Notes under the pieces: generated by a model
Told to the model about the DNA's origin: nothing
Databases searched by the model: none
What the model saw: only the letters and a program-made list of their open reading frames with translations
In this document: positions 36,399-46,325 of the stretch, piece by piece
Layout of the letters: every line of letters starts with the position of its first letter
How positions within the stretch are numbered: the first letter of the stretch is position 1
Assembly: GCA_002995645.1 (NCBI GenBank)
Contig: PUHO01000012.1
Location: forward strand, 1-53,515
DNA: 53,515 nucleotides
Direction of reading: 5' to 3'
From: SAR324 cluster bacterium
Lineage (GTDB): Bacteria; SAR324; XYD2-FULL-50-16; HCM1
Translations under genes and position numbers: made by a program

Positions 36399-37748
36399 TT
36401 ACTTGTGCATTATTTTGTTTAAATTTTGTATTAACGTTTGTACTCTTTGTTTAAACTCAGGATCTTGATCTATACGTTCTTGTGTTTTCTTACAAGCTTG
36501 CATTACGCTTGTGTGATTCTTACCTCCAAAATACTTTCCTATAACAGGATAGGAATCGTTTGTTAATTCCCTTACTATATACATACACAATTGACGGGTG
36601 ATTGATATATTCTTATCTCGCTTTGTTGATTTAACGTCAGTTACTTTAATATCGTATTCTTGGCATATGTATTTTATTATATCTTCCGTATTATGCGTTT
36701 TATCTTTCAAGTTTAAAACTTCTTCAAGTATTTGCTTTACAATTTGAATCGTAATTTGTTGCCCTAGTAAAGAAAAGCGCGCTTCTATATGGATTAAAAC
36801 ACCTTCTAGGTCTCTAACGTTATATTTTACATGTTTTGCAATATATTGCACAAGTTCAGTAGAAAGAGCGACTCCTATTTTTTCTATTTTAGAAAGGATT
36901 ATGGCAATTCTAGTTTCATAGTCCGGCGGATATATACGACATACCATGCCAGAATTAAAACGGTTAATTAACCTTTCTTGTAGGTTTTGTATTTCCCTTG
37001 GGTATCGGTCGGCAGTTAAAACAATTTGTTTTTTGTTTTGTATTAACTGATTAAATATATAGAAAAATTCTTCTTGCGTTCTTTCTTTGTTTTCAATAAA
37101 TTGAATATCGTCAATTAAAAGCATATCAACTTGACTATAAGCATCGCGAACGCTTTGCATATTACCAAAGCGAATATTGTCTATAATTTCATGTGTAAAT
37201 TGTTTTGACGACGTATATAAAGTAGTCATGTTTTTATTAGCAACATGATTACCGATTGCTTGTATTAAATGAGTTTTGCCAAGCCCAACGTCGCCGCAAA
37301 TAAATAAAGGATTGTATTTGCTGTTTTCTACGTTTTCCGCAGTGGCGTAAGATGCGGCGTATGCCATATCGCTATTAGCACCGTTAATGAAATTACTAAA
37401 GTTAAAGCTTGGATTTAAATGAGAAGTTTTTTTCGGTTGTAACGTTTTTTTGTCTTCTTGCAAGATAATAGCTTGACTTGTTATTTCTAAAGTATAGTTT
37501 TCTTCTAAGCCTAGCGTTTGGAAAGCAGTATAAAAAGCGTCTCTAAATAAGGTGAAATATTGTTTATAAATTAAATTTTTAAAAAAAGAAGTAACACCAC
37601 CAAGAATAACTTTATCTTTTGTATAAGAGATCAGTTTTAAATTGGTTAGCCAGTTGTTTGAATTAGTATCCGTAAGGGTTTGTTCTAACGTAGCAATATA
37701 TTCTTGCCAAGCTTGTTGTGTATTTTGATTAAAAATAGGATTATACAC
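36399..37748 (-). CDS. dnaA: Chromosomal replication initiator DnaA
   Basis: 449 residues. Domain I (1-about 90), short linker, AAA+ domain with Walker A CGDVGLGKTHL (151-161) and Walker B MLLIDDIQF, and the C-terminal DnaA-box-binding signature YPVIGKYFGGKNHTSVMQACKK. GTG start at 37746-37748; the frame has no ATG better placed, and MYNPIFNQN fits the family start. The flanking spacers (74 and 94 bp) contain no cluster of DnaA boxes; only a TTATACACT-like sequence overlaps the start codon. Confidence 0.97.
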   Translation of the reverse strand: MYNPIFNQNTQQAWQEYIATLEQTLTDTNSNNWLTNLKLISYTKDKVILGGVTSFFKNLIYKQYFTLFRDAFYTAFQTLGLEENYTLEITSQAIILQEDKKTLQPKKTSHLNPSFNFSNFINGANSDMAYAASYATAENVENSKYNPLFICGDVGLGKTHLIQAIGNHVANKNMTTLYTSSKQFTHEIIDNIRFGNMQSVRDAYSQVDMLLIDDIQFIENKERTQEEFFYIFNQLIQNKKQIVLTADRYPREIQNLQERLINRFNSGMVCRIYPPDYETRIAIILSKIEKIGVALSTELVQYIAKHVKYNVRDLEGVLIHIEARFSLLGQQITIQIVKQILEEVLNLKDKTHNTEDIIKYICQEYDIKVTDVKSTKRDKNISITRQLCMYIVRELTNDSYPVIGKYFGGKNHTSVMQACKKTQERIDQDPEFKQRVQTLIQNLNKIMHK

Positions 37749-37792
37749 TTGCGTAATATTTGTATAAATTTTATTTACAATTATTTTTTATC

Positions 37793-37821
37793 ATATTAAC
37801 CTATTTTTATAGATAAGTTAA
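37793..37821 (-). promoter_or_regulatory. Candidate dnaA promoter
   Basis: On the minus strand TTAACT (37816-37821), a 17-nt spacer, TAATAT (37793-37798), about 45 nt before the dnaA GTG. Moderate match only. Confidence 0.35.
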
Positions 37822-37842
37822 GTATAAAAAGAAAATATTTTT

Positions 37843-38259
37843 ATGTTACAAAAACAAAATTATAGCTATTCTTCTTTAAAAGAAGAACTTTTATTGCTAT
37901 GTAAGGAAAAAGAATCATTTAGTGTTGGTTTGATTGGAGATCTAGGTAGTGGGAAAACTCATTTTGTTTCTGATTTACTTCGTTCTTTTGATTCGGCTTT
38001 AGCTGACGAAGTAACAAGCCCTACTTTTTCTTTACAACATGTGTATCAAACAGAATCAAAATTATTTTATCATTTTGACTTATATCGTATTGAAGAATAT
38101 AGCGAACTAGAAAATATTGGCTTATTTGATGCGCTTATGAGTCAGTCCATTACTTTTATTGAATGGATTAATTTATTTCCTTCTTTAGAATCCGATTGCG
38201 ATATACTTATCAAAATTGAAATGAATGCTAAAGAAGAACGAACCTACCAAGTTTTATGA
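37843..38259 (+). CDS. tsaE: tRNA threonylcarbamoyladenosine biosynthesis ATPase TsaE
   Basis: 138 residues. P-loop GDLGSGKTHFV (32-42), SPTFSLQHVY (switch region), HFDLYRIEEYSELENIGLFD and FIEW near the C-terminus, all characteristic of TsaE, the ATPase that assists TsaB/TsaD in making t6A37. Divergent from dnaA; overlaps the FecR-domain gene by 4 bp. Confidence 0.94.
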   Translation: MLQKQNYSYSSLKEELLLLCKEKESFSVGLIGDLGSGKTHFVSDLLRSFDSALADEVTSPTFSLQHVYQTESKLFYHFDLYRIEEYSELENIGLFDALMSQSITFIEWINLFPSLESDCDILIKIEMNAKEERTYQVL

Positions 38260-39209
38260 AACTATTTTTTTGTATAATCCTTTTATTTTTTGTTTCCCTT
38301 CCTGTATATGCTGAAACGTTTGTTGGGAGTTTAATATACGCTCATGGTAATATTGATATAAAACGAAACGACGTTACTATATTAGTTACAGAAAATACGG
38401 TTTTACATGACGGCGATACAATCAAAACAGGTAAAGAATCACATGCAACTATATTGTTACGTGACGACTCAGAAATACGCGTACTTAGTAATACGGTGAT
38501 TCAAATAGAAAAAAGTTATGAAACGAAAAAAAACTTACATCGTAAATTTTTAAATCGTATTCGCATCAAAAAAGGTAGAATTTGGGCAAGGTTAGTGGCA
38601 AAACAGCAACAAAGTATTTTTTATATACAAAAAAGTAAACTACAATCTTTGCAATCTATACTTAATCTTGAAGTAAAGGAAAAACAATTTTCTATTAGCG
38701 TTTCATCTGGTCAAGTACAAATAGAAAACCAAATTGAAGCAGTTACCTTAAAAGCTGGTAAAATGCTACGAAATAAAGGTAATTTAAGTAAATTAAAAGA
38801 CTATGTTGAAGATATTCCCTATCAGTTAATATTATCAACTAACGAACCAATTATAAAGGTCCCTAAAGAAGGAAAAAAAGAAATACCGATTGTTGTGCAG
38901 TTTATTAAGTTTAATACCGGTGATTATGTATATAAAGCAGAAAAAATTTATTTTTCTTCTATAATTGATAAATTTGTTTTTCCAGAGAATACGACTTTAA
39001 ATAAAAGAGGCTATGCTAGGGTTATTGCTGAAGTGTATCCTTTTCAAATAAGCGACTATCATTTTGGGCAAGTTTCTATTTTTGTTGTTTCTGAAGGTGA
39101 TGATTTTATTGAAACCGGAACAGGAAGTTTGCTTTTAAGGTATATTATTCCTGATTTTACCAGATCGCGAGTCTTGTTTGATTTACGAACAGGAAGGGTA
39201 GAAGATTAA
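38256..39209 (+). CDS. Exported FecR-domain protein
   Basis: 317 residues with a clear signal peptide: MKLFFCIILLFFVSLPVYA, cleavage before ETF. The FecR-like fold follows: GSLIYAHGNIDIKRN, VLHDGDTIKTGKESHATILLRDDSEIRVLSNTVIQIE (about 27-88), then GRIWARL. The second half (about 200-317) is beta-rich and unrecognised. No anti-sigma transmembrane segment, so it is a periplasmic or surface-anchored FecR-like protein rather than a FecR regulator. Translationally coupled to tsaE by an ATGA overlap. Its stop is 1 nt from the priA stop on the opposite strand, leaving no room for a separate terminator. Confidence 0.82.
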   Translation: MKLFFCIILLFFVSLPVYAETFVGSLIYAHGNIDIKRNDVTILVTENTVLHDGDTIKTGKESHATILLRDDSEIRVLSNTVIQIEKSYETKKNLHRKFLNRIRIKKGRIWARLVAKQQQSIFYIQKSKLQSLQSILNLEVKEKQFSISVSSGQVQIENQIEAVTLKAGKMLRNKGNLSKLKDYVEDIPYQLILSTNEPIIKVPKEGKKEIPIVVQFIKFNTGDYVYKAEKIYFSSIIDKFVFPENTTLNKRGYARVIAEVYPFQISDYHFGQVSIFVVSEGDDFIETGTGSLLLRYIIPDFTRSRVLFDLRTGRVED

Positions 39210-39210
39210 C

Positions 39211-41616
39211 TTAAAGGAAGTTATAAGGGTCTATATCTAGTGCAATACGTGCTTGACTACGCCAATTCTCTTGCCAAAATAAAAAGGTCAGTTGCTTTTT
39301 AATAGCTTGTATTTGTTTTGTTTGAATAAAAATAAGTCGGTAATACCGGTTTTTAATTTTATAAATAGGAGCGGGAAAAGGCGGCGTAATTCTTGTTTGC
39401 GTGTTTTTGTTTGCTTGGGTTAAAAAAGTATAAATTTGATTTGCCGTTTGTGTTGTTAATTCTTCTTTAGAATCGCTAATACGAATAAGAATTTGCTTTG
39501 TAAAAGGCGGGTTATCTAATATTTTTCTTTGTTCTAGTGTGTAATTGAAAAAAGAAAGGTAATCGTTTTGTATTGCATACGAAATAGCTTGGTGATTTGG
39601 ATTATAACTTTGTAACCAAACTGTACTTTTTGTTTGCGTTCCTCTGCCGGCGCGCCCCGCTACTTGCGAGATAAGTTGAAATGCTTTTTCAGAAGACCTA
39701 AAATCAGGTATAGTTAAACCAATATCGGCTAATACAATACAAACAAGCCCTATATTCTTAAAATCATGACCTTTACTAACCATTTGCGTACCAATGAGAA
39801 AGTCAAAGTCGTTATTATGTATTTGATCTAGCGTTTTTTGTATAATATTCTTTGTTGTCATTGTATCGCGATCAACACGTAGAATCCTGCTTTTAGGAAA
39901 GAGCGCTTGTATATCTTGTTCCACTCGTTGCGTTCCGATTCCTTCTTCACGAAATACTTTACCTTTACAAACACTACATTCACTTGGCTTTTCTCTTGTA
40001 TAAGAACAGTAATGGCAAACTAGTTTTTGTTTTTTCTTGTGCCAAGTCATGGCTATAGAGCAATGTTTGCAAAAAACAGGAGTCTTACATGATTCGTTAG
40101 CACATGTAATTAACGTAGCAAAACCGCGTTTATTCAAAAACAAGAGCGTTTGCTTGCCTTCGTTTAGTGTTTCTCTCATTTTATCGTATAATATATACGA
40201 AATATAAAAAGCGCCGGTGACTTTTTTAATAGTTGCATCTTGTAAGTTAACAGTTTGCCAATCAAGGGTTATGTTCGTATTAATTTTTTCCGGTAATGTT
40301 AGTAATGTATATTTATTTTGTTGTACGTTATAATAGGATTCAACAGACGGTGTTGCTGAGGCAAGTAAAACAACGGCTTGTTCAAGAGAAGCTCTTTTAA
40401 CGGCAGCATCACGTGCATGATAGCGCGGGGTTTCTTCTTGTTTATATGATGAATCATGTTCTTCATCTATAACAATAAGTCCAATATTTTCTAAAGGTGC
40501 AAAAATAGCCGATCTCGTTCCTACGACAATAGAAACGTAGCCAAGACGAATACGCCACCACTGTTTGGCTCTTTGCGCCGGTGTTAATTGGCTATGTAAA
40601 ACAGCAATGTTATTTTCAAAGATTTCTTCAAACGTCTCTATAATTTGCGGTGTTAACATGATTTCCGGCACAATCATTAATACCGTTTTATTTTGCTTTA
40701 AAGCCTCTTTTGCCGCATGAAGATATACTTGCGTTTTGCCACTACCTGTTACGCCGTGTAGCAAAAAGCAATCAAATTTATTTTTTGTAATACTTTGTTT
40801 GAGTTGTTGAAAAACTAAGTTTTGTTGTTCTGTTAAAGTTTTAAATGCATTAGAGTTATATATTAGCTTTTCTTTTTTTTCTAATTCCCTTGTTTCTTCT
40901 ATAATCCCAAGAGAGATTAATTTGTTAAACATAGCGATTGTGACTTTAGGGAACAGCGATTGTATTTCTTTTTTTTTGATTTTTTGCGGATTAGCTTCTA
41001 AATAGGTATATAATTCTTGCGTTATTTTGCTTTTAGTGAGTGATTTTATATTCTCTACTGTTTTACATAAACTAACCCAGCTATCTATTAAAGGGATTTT
41101 TATTTCACTTATAGCCGCTTGGAAAGTAATAGCGCCTTGCTTTTGTGCTTTCTTAAAAAGAAATTGCAAGCTTGCGTATACGTCTGTTTTTTTAATTTGA
41201 ACTAAAGTCTTATTTTCTAAAGATAGAAGCGAGTCTTTTTCATGTTCTGTTATTTCTTCCCAAAACGTATGGGGTATGTTTACTTTTAATTGATAGGCTA
41301 CGGTTGGTTTAATAGACGGTGGTAAAGCGGCGTCAAATACTTGTCCAACAGAAGAAAGATAATATTCAGAAATCCAAGATACGAAGTGAATTAGATTAGA
41401 AGGTAAAGGATAATTCGGCGTGATGATAGTTTGTATTTCTTTTAAGTTGGCAATAGCCGAATCAGTGGCAGTAGACAAAACAACGCCAATTAAATACCTT
41501 GATCCAAAAGGAACAAGTACACGTTGTCCTGCAAAGATTAAATCAATGTATTCTTGAGGGATTAAATAATCGTACGTTGTGCTGTAAGGCACTGCTAAAG
41601 CAACGTGCGCTATCAT
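39211..41616 (-). CDS. priA: Primosomal helicase PriA
   Basis: 801 residues. N-terminal 3'-DNA-binding domain (VPYSTTYDYLIPQEY, GQRVLVPFGSRYLIGVV), Walker A LLHGVTGSGKTQVYL, Walker B IDEEHDSSYKQEETPRYHARDAA, eight zinc cysteines in two clusters between about 500 and 550 (CANESCKTPVFCKHC, CHYCSYT, CSVCKG) and helicase motifs GTQMVSKGHDF and QVAGRAGRG. Restarts stalled replication forks and interacts with the SSB tail. Its ATG overlaps the stop of the upstream small gene by one base (TAATG). Confidence 0.96.
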   Translation of the reverse strand: MIAHVALAVPYSTTYDYLIPQEYIDLIFAGQRVLVPFGSRYLIGVVLSTATDSAIANLKEIQTIITPNYPLPSNLIHFVSWISEYYLSSVGQVFDAALPPSIKPTVAYQLKVNIPHTFWEEITEHEKDSLLSLENKTLVQIKKTDVYASLQFLFKKAQKQGAITFQAAISEIKIPLIDSWVSLCKTVENIKSLTKSKITQELYTYLEANPQKIKKKEIQSLFPKVTIAMFNKLISLGIIEETRELEKKEKLIYNSNAFKTLTEQQNLVFQQLKQSITKNKFDCFLLHGVTGSGKTQVYLHAAKEALKQNKTVLMIVPEIMLTPQIIETFEEIFENNIAVLHSQLTPAQRAKQWWRIRLGYVSIVVGTRSAIFAPLENIGLIVIDEEHDSSYKQEETPRYHARDAAVKRASLEQAVVLLASATPSVESYYNVQQNKYTLLTLPEKINTNITLDWQTVNLQDATIKKVTGAFYISYILYDKMRETLNEGKQTLLFLNKRGFATLITCANESCKTPVFCKHCSIAMTWHKKKQKLVCHYCSYTREKPSECSVCKGKVFREEGIGTQRVEQDIQALFPKSRILRVDRDTMTTKNIIQKTLDQIHNNDFDFLIGTQMVSKGHDFKNIGLVCIVLADIGLTIPDFRSSEKAFQLISQVAGRAGRGTQTKSTVWLQSYNPNHQAISYAIQNDYLSFFNYTLEQRKILDNPPFTKQILIRISDSKEELTTQTANQIYTFLTQANKNTQTRITPPFPAPIYKIKNRYYRLIFIQTKQIQAIKKQLTFLFWQENWRSQARIALDIDPYNFL

Positions 41617-41873
41617 TAAAACAATATTTTAATGTGGTATTTTGTCTCAAATTGCGTGATATATTGAGGCAATATTTTTTCTCTGTGTATTTTTGAGTCG
41701 CAACGTTGTATTAGTTTTAAAGAGGTTTCTATATTTTGAAAAAGCTGATTTAATTCTTGTATTTCTTTTTCTGTTGTTGCTTTATGAAATGCTTTAGTAA
41801 AAGCTTCGCTAATGCGTTGTGTGGCGCGTTCGTGCCATTGTTTGTCATATTGGAAACGAGCTCTTAAATTCAT
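41616..41873 (-). CDS. Small protein of unknown function upstream of priA
   Basis: 85 residues, predicted mostly helical and highly charged (ISEAFTKAFHKATTEKEIQELNQLFQNIETSLKLI). I do not recognise a family. Support for a real gene: it exactly fills the space between the flavin protein gene (11-nt gap) and priA (1-bp TAATG overlap) on the same strand, with an ordinary amino-acid composition. No signal peptide or cysteine cluster. Confidence 0.62.
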   Translation of the reverse strand: MNLRARFQYDKQWHERATQRISEAFTKAFHKATTEKEIQELNQLFQNIETSLKLIQRCDSKIHREKILPQYITQFETKYHIKILF

Positions 41874-41884
41874 AGGATAAAAAA

Positions 41885-42508
41885 TTAATATAATGGTTGT
41901 TTAACTATATCTTGTATGTAAGAAGGTACCGTTTTATTTTTATTCGCATGAGAAGCTATAGGCTCGCCATATTGTTTTTTAATAGGAAGTAACCATTGAT
42001 TTTCTTGCAAACTTGTTGAGTCCTGTAATGATTGTTTCCCTGAAAATTCTTCAATCTTGACTTTGCATATAGCCGGGTTTTCCTTGTGTAGCACTATATC
42101 TTTAGCTTGAAACGGTGCTTTTGGTGTGTATTTATGTACTAACTTAACAAGAAGTTCTTTTTTTTCTTCCTGATCTAAAACGGCAGTAGCCGTTCCAAAA
42201 ACCATGGCGCAACTATAGTTTGTGCTATAATTAGCAGGCGAAGAAGATGCAATTAAACCATGTACTAAAGTAAAGGTTATGCTTACTGAACAACCGCCTT
42301 GTTTTGCTATGTTATAAATACGATTACCTGTAGAGCTATGCCAATAGAGAATATCGTCAAAGCGATGTATATTCATAGGAATAACATAAGAAAGCCCGTC
42401 TTCTATAAAACCAATATGCCCTATAGGTTGTCTGTCTATAATTTGATAGATCTGTGCTTTATCTATCATTGCCTTATTAGGTCTAATACGAACTTTTGTT
42501 TTTGTCAT
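41885..42508 (-). CDS. Pyridoxamine 5'-phosphate oxidase-like flavin split-barrel protein
   Basis: 207 residues. The pattern IDKAQIYQIIDRQPIGHIGFIEDGLSYVIPMNIHRFDDILYWHSSTGNR is typical of the NimA-like branch of the FMN split-barrel superfamily, followed by SVSITF, the YSTNYSCAMVFGTATAV strand pair and a C-terminal KVKIEEFSGKQ. Such proteins bind FMN or F420 and some confer 5-nitroimidazole resistance; the substrate here is unknown. The true start is the last of a long array of repeated copies of this gene's own first codons (42509-43337), so ATG at 42506-42508 was chosen as the only one continuing into the full frame. Confidence 0.8.
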   Translation of the reverse strand: MTKTKVRIRPNKAMIDKAQIYQIIDRQPIGHIGFIEDGLSYVIPMNIHRFDDILYWHSSTGNRIYNIAKQGGCSVSITFTLVHGLIASSSPANYSTNYSCAMVFGTATAVLDQEEKKELLVKLVHKYTPKAPFQAKDIVLHKENPAICKVKIEEFSGKQSLQDSTSLQENQWLLPIKKQYGEPIASHANKNKTVPSYIQDIVKQPLY

Positions 42509-43357
42509 GATATAATAGTTAGACTAATTTCTTTCTTTTGTTTTTGTCATGATATATAGGTCTAATACGAACTTTTGTTTTTGTCATGATATAATAGTTA
42601 GACTAATTTCTTTTCTAAGTTAGCTTGATCATTGCCTTATTAGGTCTAATACGAACTTTTGTTTTTGTCATGATATATAGGTCTAATGCGAACTTTTGTT
42701 TTTGTCATGATATAATTGTTAGACTAATTTCTTTCTTTTGTTTTTGTCATGATATAATCTTTAGACTAATTTCTTTTCTATCATTGCCTTATTAGGTCTA
42801 ATACGAACTTTTGTTTTTGTCATGATATAATAGTTAGACTAATTTCTTTCTTTTGTTTTTGTCATGATATAATAGTTAGACTAATTCCTTTCTTTTGTTT
42901 TTGTCATGATATAATTGTTAGACTAATTCCTTTCTTTTGTTTTTGTCATGATATAATAGTTAGACTAATTTCTTTTCTAAGTTAGCTTGATCATTGCCTT
43001 ATTAGGTCTAATACGAACTTTTGTTTTTGTCATGATATAATCTTTAGACTAATTTCTTTCTTTTGTTTTTGTCATGATATAATCTTTAGACTAATTTCTT
43101 TCTTTTGTTTTTGTCATGATATAATAGTTAGACTAATTTCTTTTCTAAGTTAGCTTGATCATTGCCTTATTAGGTCTAATGCGAACTTTTGTTTTTGTCA
43201 TGATATAATAGTTAGACTAATTTCTTTTCTAAGTTAGCTTGATCATTGCCTTATTAGGTCTAATACGAACTTTTGTTTTTGTCATGATATAATTGTTAGT
43301 CTATTTTCTTTCTTTTGTTTTTGTCATGATATAATCTTTAGACTAATTTCTTTTCTA
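42467..43357. repeat. Minisatellite made of the M16 protease end and flavoprotein start (16 copies, 42/84-bp units)
   Basis: The 829-bp gap between two codirectional minus-strand genes is filled by repeats of GTCATGATATAAT; I count 16 copies, including the real gene start. Short units are about 42 bp, long units about 84 bp. On the minus strand each unit joins the first codons of the flavoprotein (ATGACAAAAACAAAAG) to the last codons and stop of the protease (AGAAAAGAAATTAGTCTAA). Short units therefore encode MTKTKERN-stop, long units MTKTKVRIRPNKAMIKLT-stop. The ancestral junction was probably stop, about 11 nt, ATG. Confidence 0.93.
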
Positions 43358-46262
43358 AGTTAACTTGCTCTTTAGCAAAGGATTCTTTATTTGTAAGTAC
43401 ACTAGTAGAAGCGTTTTTAAACCAAGTTAAGGCAACTTGTTGAATTTGTTCTTTTGTGCAATTAAGAATAGCTTTACGAAAAGCTTCTTTTTTTTCTTTA
43501 GTATAGCCGCGTTGTTCGTTCCAGTAATCACGTAATCTTTCCCCGGCAATAGACATAGGTTTATCTAGCATACTACAAGTTTGTAAAATAGCTTCTTTAC
43601 AATCTTGTTGTGTAAAATTTGCTTCAGTAAACCAAGTAATAGCCTCTTCATAAACTTGTAAAGTTCGTTTAATGTGAGGATCGCGGTAAGAAAGTAAACC
43701 AAGATAGCCACCGTTGGGGTTAAACGTTGCCATGCCGCCGTAAGCCCCGCCTTTTTCTCTTATCTCAGAATGTAAAAAGCAAGATTGTAGTAGTCGGATA
43801 GCGACGAATAGAATAGGCGCGTCTTGGTGAGCAATCGTAGGCGCAACAAAAGCTTGCGTTACATACGAAACGGCAGTTGTTGTTAACCATGCTTCTTCTT
43901 GTTTAATAAGCGGCATAGGTTCGGCTTCCCTTGTTGGTATTGCCGTGCCTGTTTTTGTCGGTTGATTTGTAAGCGTTGCTAAAGCTAGCTTAGCTTGTTC
44001 AAAATCTTCTTTACTTCCAATCCCTATAAAGGTCATTTGCCCCTTTTGTAAAATAGATTGTAGTAAACTTGCTAACTCATTTAGTTTAGCTTGTAGTTCT
44101 TCTTTAGTAAGCTTCGCTAACGTGCGCAGGTAGTGTATTTGCGTAATACCTTGCTCGTCTTCTTGTATGCTGTTATATAAGTTAAACGATCTTGTTGCAG
44201 ATAAAAGAGCATATGAATGACCATTAGAAGCAATAGACGTTTCTAGTGTGTGCAGTTGCCTTTGCAGGATTGTTTGTATATGTTCTATTTCATCAAACCG
44301 CGGGCTTTCAATTAGGAGTTTAGCTAGTTTGAAAAGTTGCGGTATGTTGCGACGTAGTGAATGAGAAGATAAAGAAAAAGCTTCTATATATTCTTCTTTT
44401 GCTGTATTTAATAAATCTACTAACTTGGAACCGGCACTAAAACCACTTGTATAGAGTTGCGTTTGTTGTGAAATTTCTTCATAAGAATAGGATCCGGCGC
44501 CTGCTTCTGTTAATATGCTAGTTAAAAAAGGCATAGCTAGCCGTAATTCTTTGGGAATCGTTGTATAAAAAATCCAATTGGCATAGAAAATGCCGTTAGT
44601 TGCCGCTTCGTAAAAGTGAACTTCCGTTCCGTTCCAAGATTTAATAGACGGTTGATTAATTTTAATTTCTGTTGGGATATCTTGCAAAGCTAAGGTTGGC
44701 AAACAATCAGAATTTTCTGTTGTTTCTTGTTCTTTTTTTAATGTAAAATGAATTTGCGTTAACTTTTCTTTTTCTTCGTTTGTTAAGTTTGCTTTAATCC
44801 TGTCTAGTTTTTGCTTTTGTTCGTCTAGCTGTTCTTGTGCTAGTGTATGAGACGGTACAAGTTGTATAGTCACGCGGTGATTATTAGCAAGAAAGTATTG
44901 TTTAATTTTATCTGTAATATAGTTTGGATTTGCTAGGTTTTTTGTTAGTTGTGCGATAATCCCGTCAATATCTAATAATTTTTTAACGTCGCCATCATTT
45001 AACCAAGTACCAAATATACGTAATAAAACTTTTAATCCATAAGGGAATTGGGTTTCTGATGTAGATCGTAATTGTAATTCAATTTGATGTAGTGCCGATT
45101 CAATTTCTTTTTCGTTAATACCTTGTTCTATAATCGTTTCTAGGCTGTTTAAAATAAAGTTTTCCACTTTGTCTACGTCTTCATTAGCAACACCTTGTAA
45201 ACCAATAGTGAAAACAGTTTGCGCCGTGTCATCGTCGTAACCGGTAATATCACATAAAGACTTGCCTAGTTTAGATTCTATTAAAGCTTTATATAAAGGA
45301 GCGCTAGAATGACCTAGTAGAATTAAAGCAATAAATTGTAAAGTTAATACTTCTTCTTGTTCTATTAAGTCTGCAGTAAGCCAAGAAATACAAACTTGGC
45401 ATTTTTTTCCGTCGTCTTCATTTTGGTCTAGAATATAAGAACCTTGTAATTTTTTAGGAGTTGTTAGTTTTGATTGTGATTCAACATGGTATCTTTTTTC
45501 CGGTGTAGCGAAAGAAGTAAGCGCTTGATTTACTGTTTCTAATGTTTCTTGTAAAGGAAAATTACCGTAACTATAAAAGCAAGCGTTTGTTGGGTGATAA
45601 TATTTCTTATGAAAAGCAAGTAACTGTTCATGTGTTAAACTAGGAATTATTTTCACGTCACCGCCGGAATTATGTCGGTAAGACGTATTAGGAAACAGTT
45701 CTTTATATACTTTATGATATAAAACCTCGCTTGGATTAGATAAAGCGGCGCTCATTTCATTATAAACAACGCCGTCAATTTGAAGATCGCTGTTTGTGTC
45801 TTCCGGATTACTAAAGCTTAGCCTATGTCCTTCTTGTAAAAAGCTATTTTTTGCTAGTCTTGGAAAAAAGACCGCGTCAAGGTATACGCCCATAAGGTTG
45901 TGAAAATCTTTTTTATTTTGCGTTGCAAAAGGGTATAGAGTCCAATCTGGTGCGGTAAAGGCGTTCATGAAGGTTTTCATACTTCTTTTTAACATAGAAA
46001 AGAAAGGATCCCGTACAGGATATTTTTTAGAACCGCATAAAATGGTATGTTCTAGAACGTGAGCAACACCGCTTGAATCTTCCGGCAAGGTTTGAAAGCC
46101 AATGGCAAACACATTATTTGAGCTATCTTTATCTATATGAATCATTTTAGCTTTAGTAACAAGATGTTCTAAAGAATAGATAGTTATTCCTAAGAAAGAC
46201 AGGGTGGTAATATCATTGACTTGGAAGCCGGCATGGATTTCATTTAATTTCATTTTTTGCAT
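43338..46262 (-). CDS. Presequence protease-like M16C zinc metallopeptidase
   Basis: 974 residues, the size of PreP/falcilysin-type M16C peptidases that degrade unfolded peptides in a closed chamber. Inverted zinc motif HVLEH at 68-72 (SSGVAHVLEHTILCGSKKYPVRDPFF), distal Glu region QIDGVVYNEMSAALS (about 162-176), and the C-terminal half with KGGAYGG and RDPHIKRTL. Two homologous halves as in the family, with no signal peptide seen, so probably cytoplasmic. Its last codons are the source of half of the repeat unit downstream. Confidence 0.92.
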   Translation of the reverse strand: MQKMKLNEIHAGFQVNDITTLSFLGITIYSLEHLVTKAKMIHIDKDSSNNVFAIGFQTLPEDSSGVAHVLEHTILCGSKKYPVRDPFFSMLKRSMKTFMNAFTAPDWTLYPFATQNKKDFHNLMGVYLDAVFFPRLAKNSFLQEGHRLSFSNPEDTNSDLQIDGVVYNEMSAALSNPSEVLYHKVYKELFPNTSYRHNSGGDVKIIPSLTHEQLLAFHKKYYHPTNACFYSYGNFPLQETLETVNQALTSFATPEKRYHVESQSKLTTPKKLQGSYILDQNEDDGKKCQVCISWLTADLIEQEEVLTLQFIALILLGHSSAPLYKALIESKLGKSLCDITGYDDDTAQTVFTIGLQGVANEDVDKVENFILNSLETIIEQGINEKEIESALHQIELQLRSTSETQFPYGLKVLLRIFGTWLNDGDVKKLLDIDGIIAQLTKNLANPNYITDKIKQYFLANNHRVTIQLVPSHTLAQEQLDEQKQKLDRIKANLTNEEKEKLTQIHFTLKKEQETTENSDCLPTLALQDIPTEIKINQPSIKSWNGTEVHFYEAATNGIFYANWIFYTTIPKELRLAMPFLTSILTEAGAGSYSYEEISQQTQLYTSGFSAGSKLVDLLNTAKEEYIEAFSLSSHSLRRNIPQLFKLAKLLIESPRFDEIEHIQTILQRQLHTLETSIASNGHSYALLSATRSFNLYNSIQEDEQGITQIHYLRTLAKLTKEELQAKLNELASLLQSILQKGQMTFIGIGSKEDFEQAKLALATLTNQPTKTGTAIPTREAEPMPLIKQEEAWLTTTAVSYVTQAFVAPTIAHQDAPILFVAIRLLQSCFLHSEIREKGGAYGGMATFNPNGGYLGLLSYRDPHIKRTLQVYEEAITWFTEANFTQQDCKEAILQTCSMLDKPMSIAGERLRDYWNEQRGYTKEKKEAFRKAILNCTKEQIQQVALTWFKNASTSVLTNKESFAKEQVNLEKKLV

Positions 46263-46325
46263 GTGTATATGTGTGTTGTAGTTTCAAGTTGCGGATATCC
46301 ACAAGAAGGTATATAATTTTGAATA

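Noticed and set aside
42509..43337. Regular repeats that could be taken for a CRISPR array
   Set aside because: Spacers between repeats are not unique; they are themselves repeated gene-end fragments. No cas gene is nearby.
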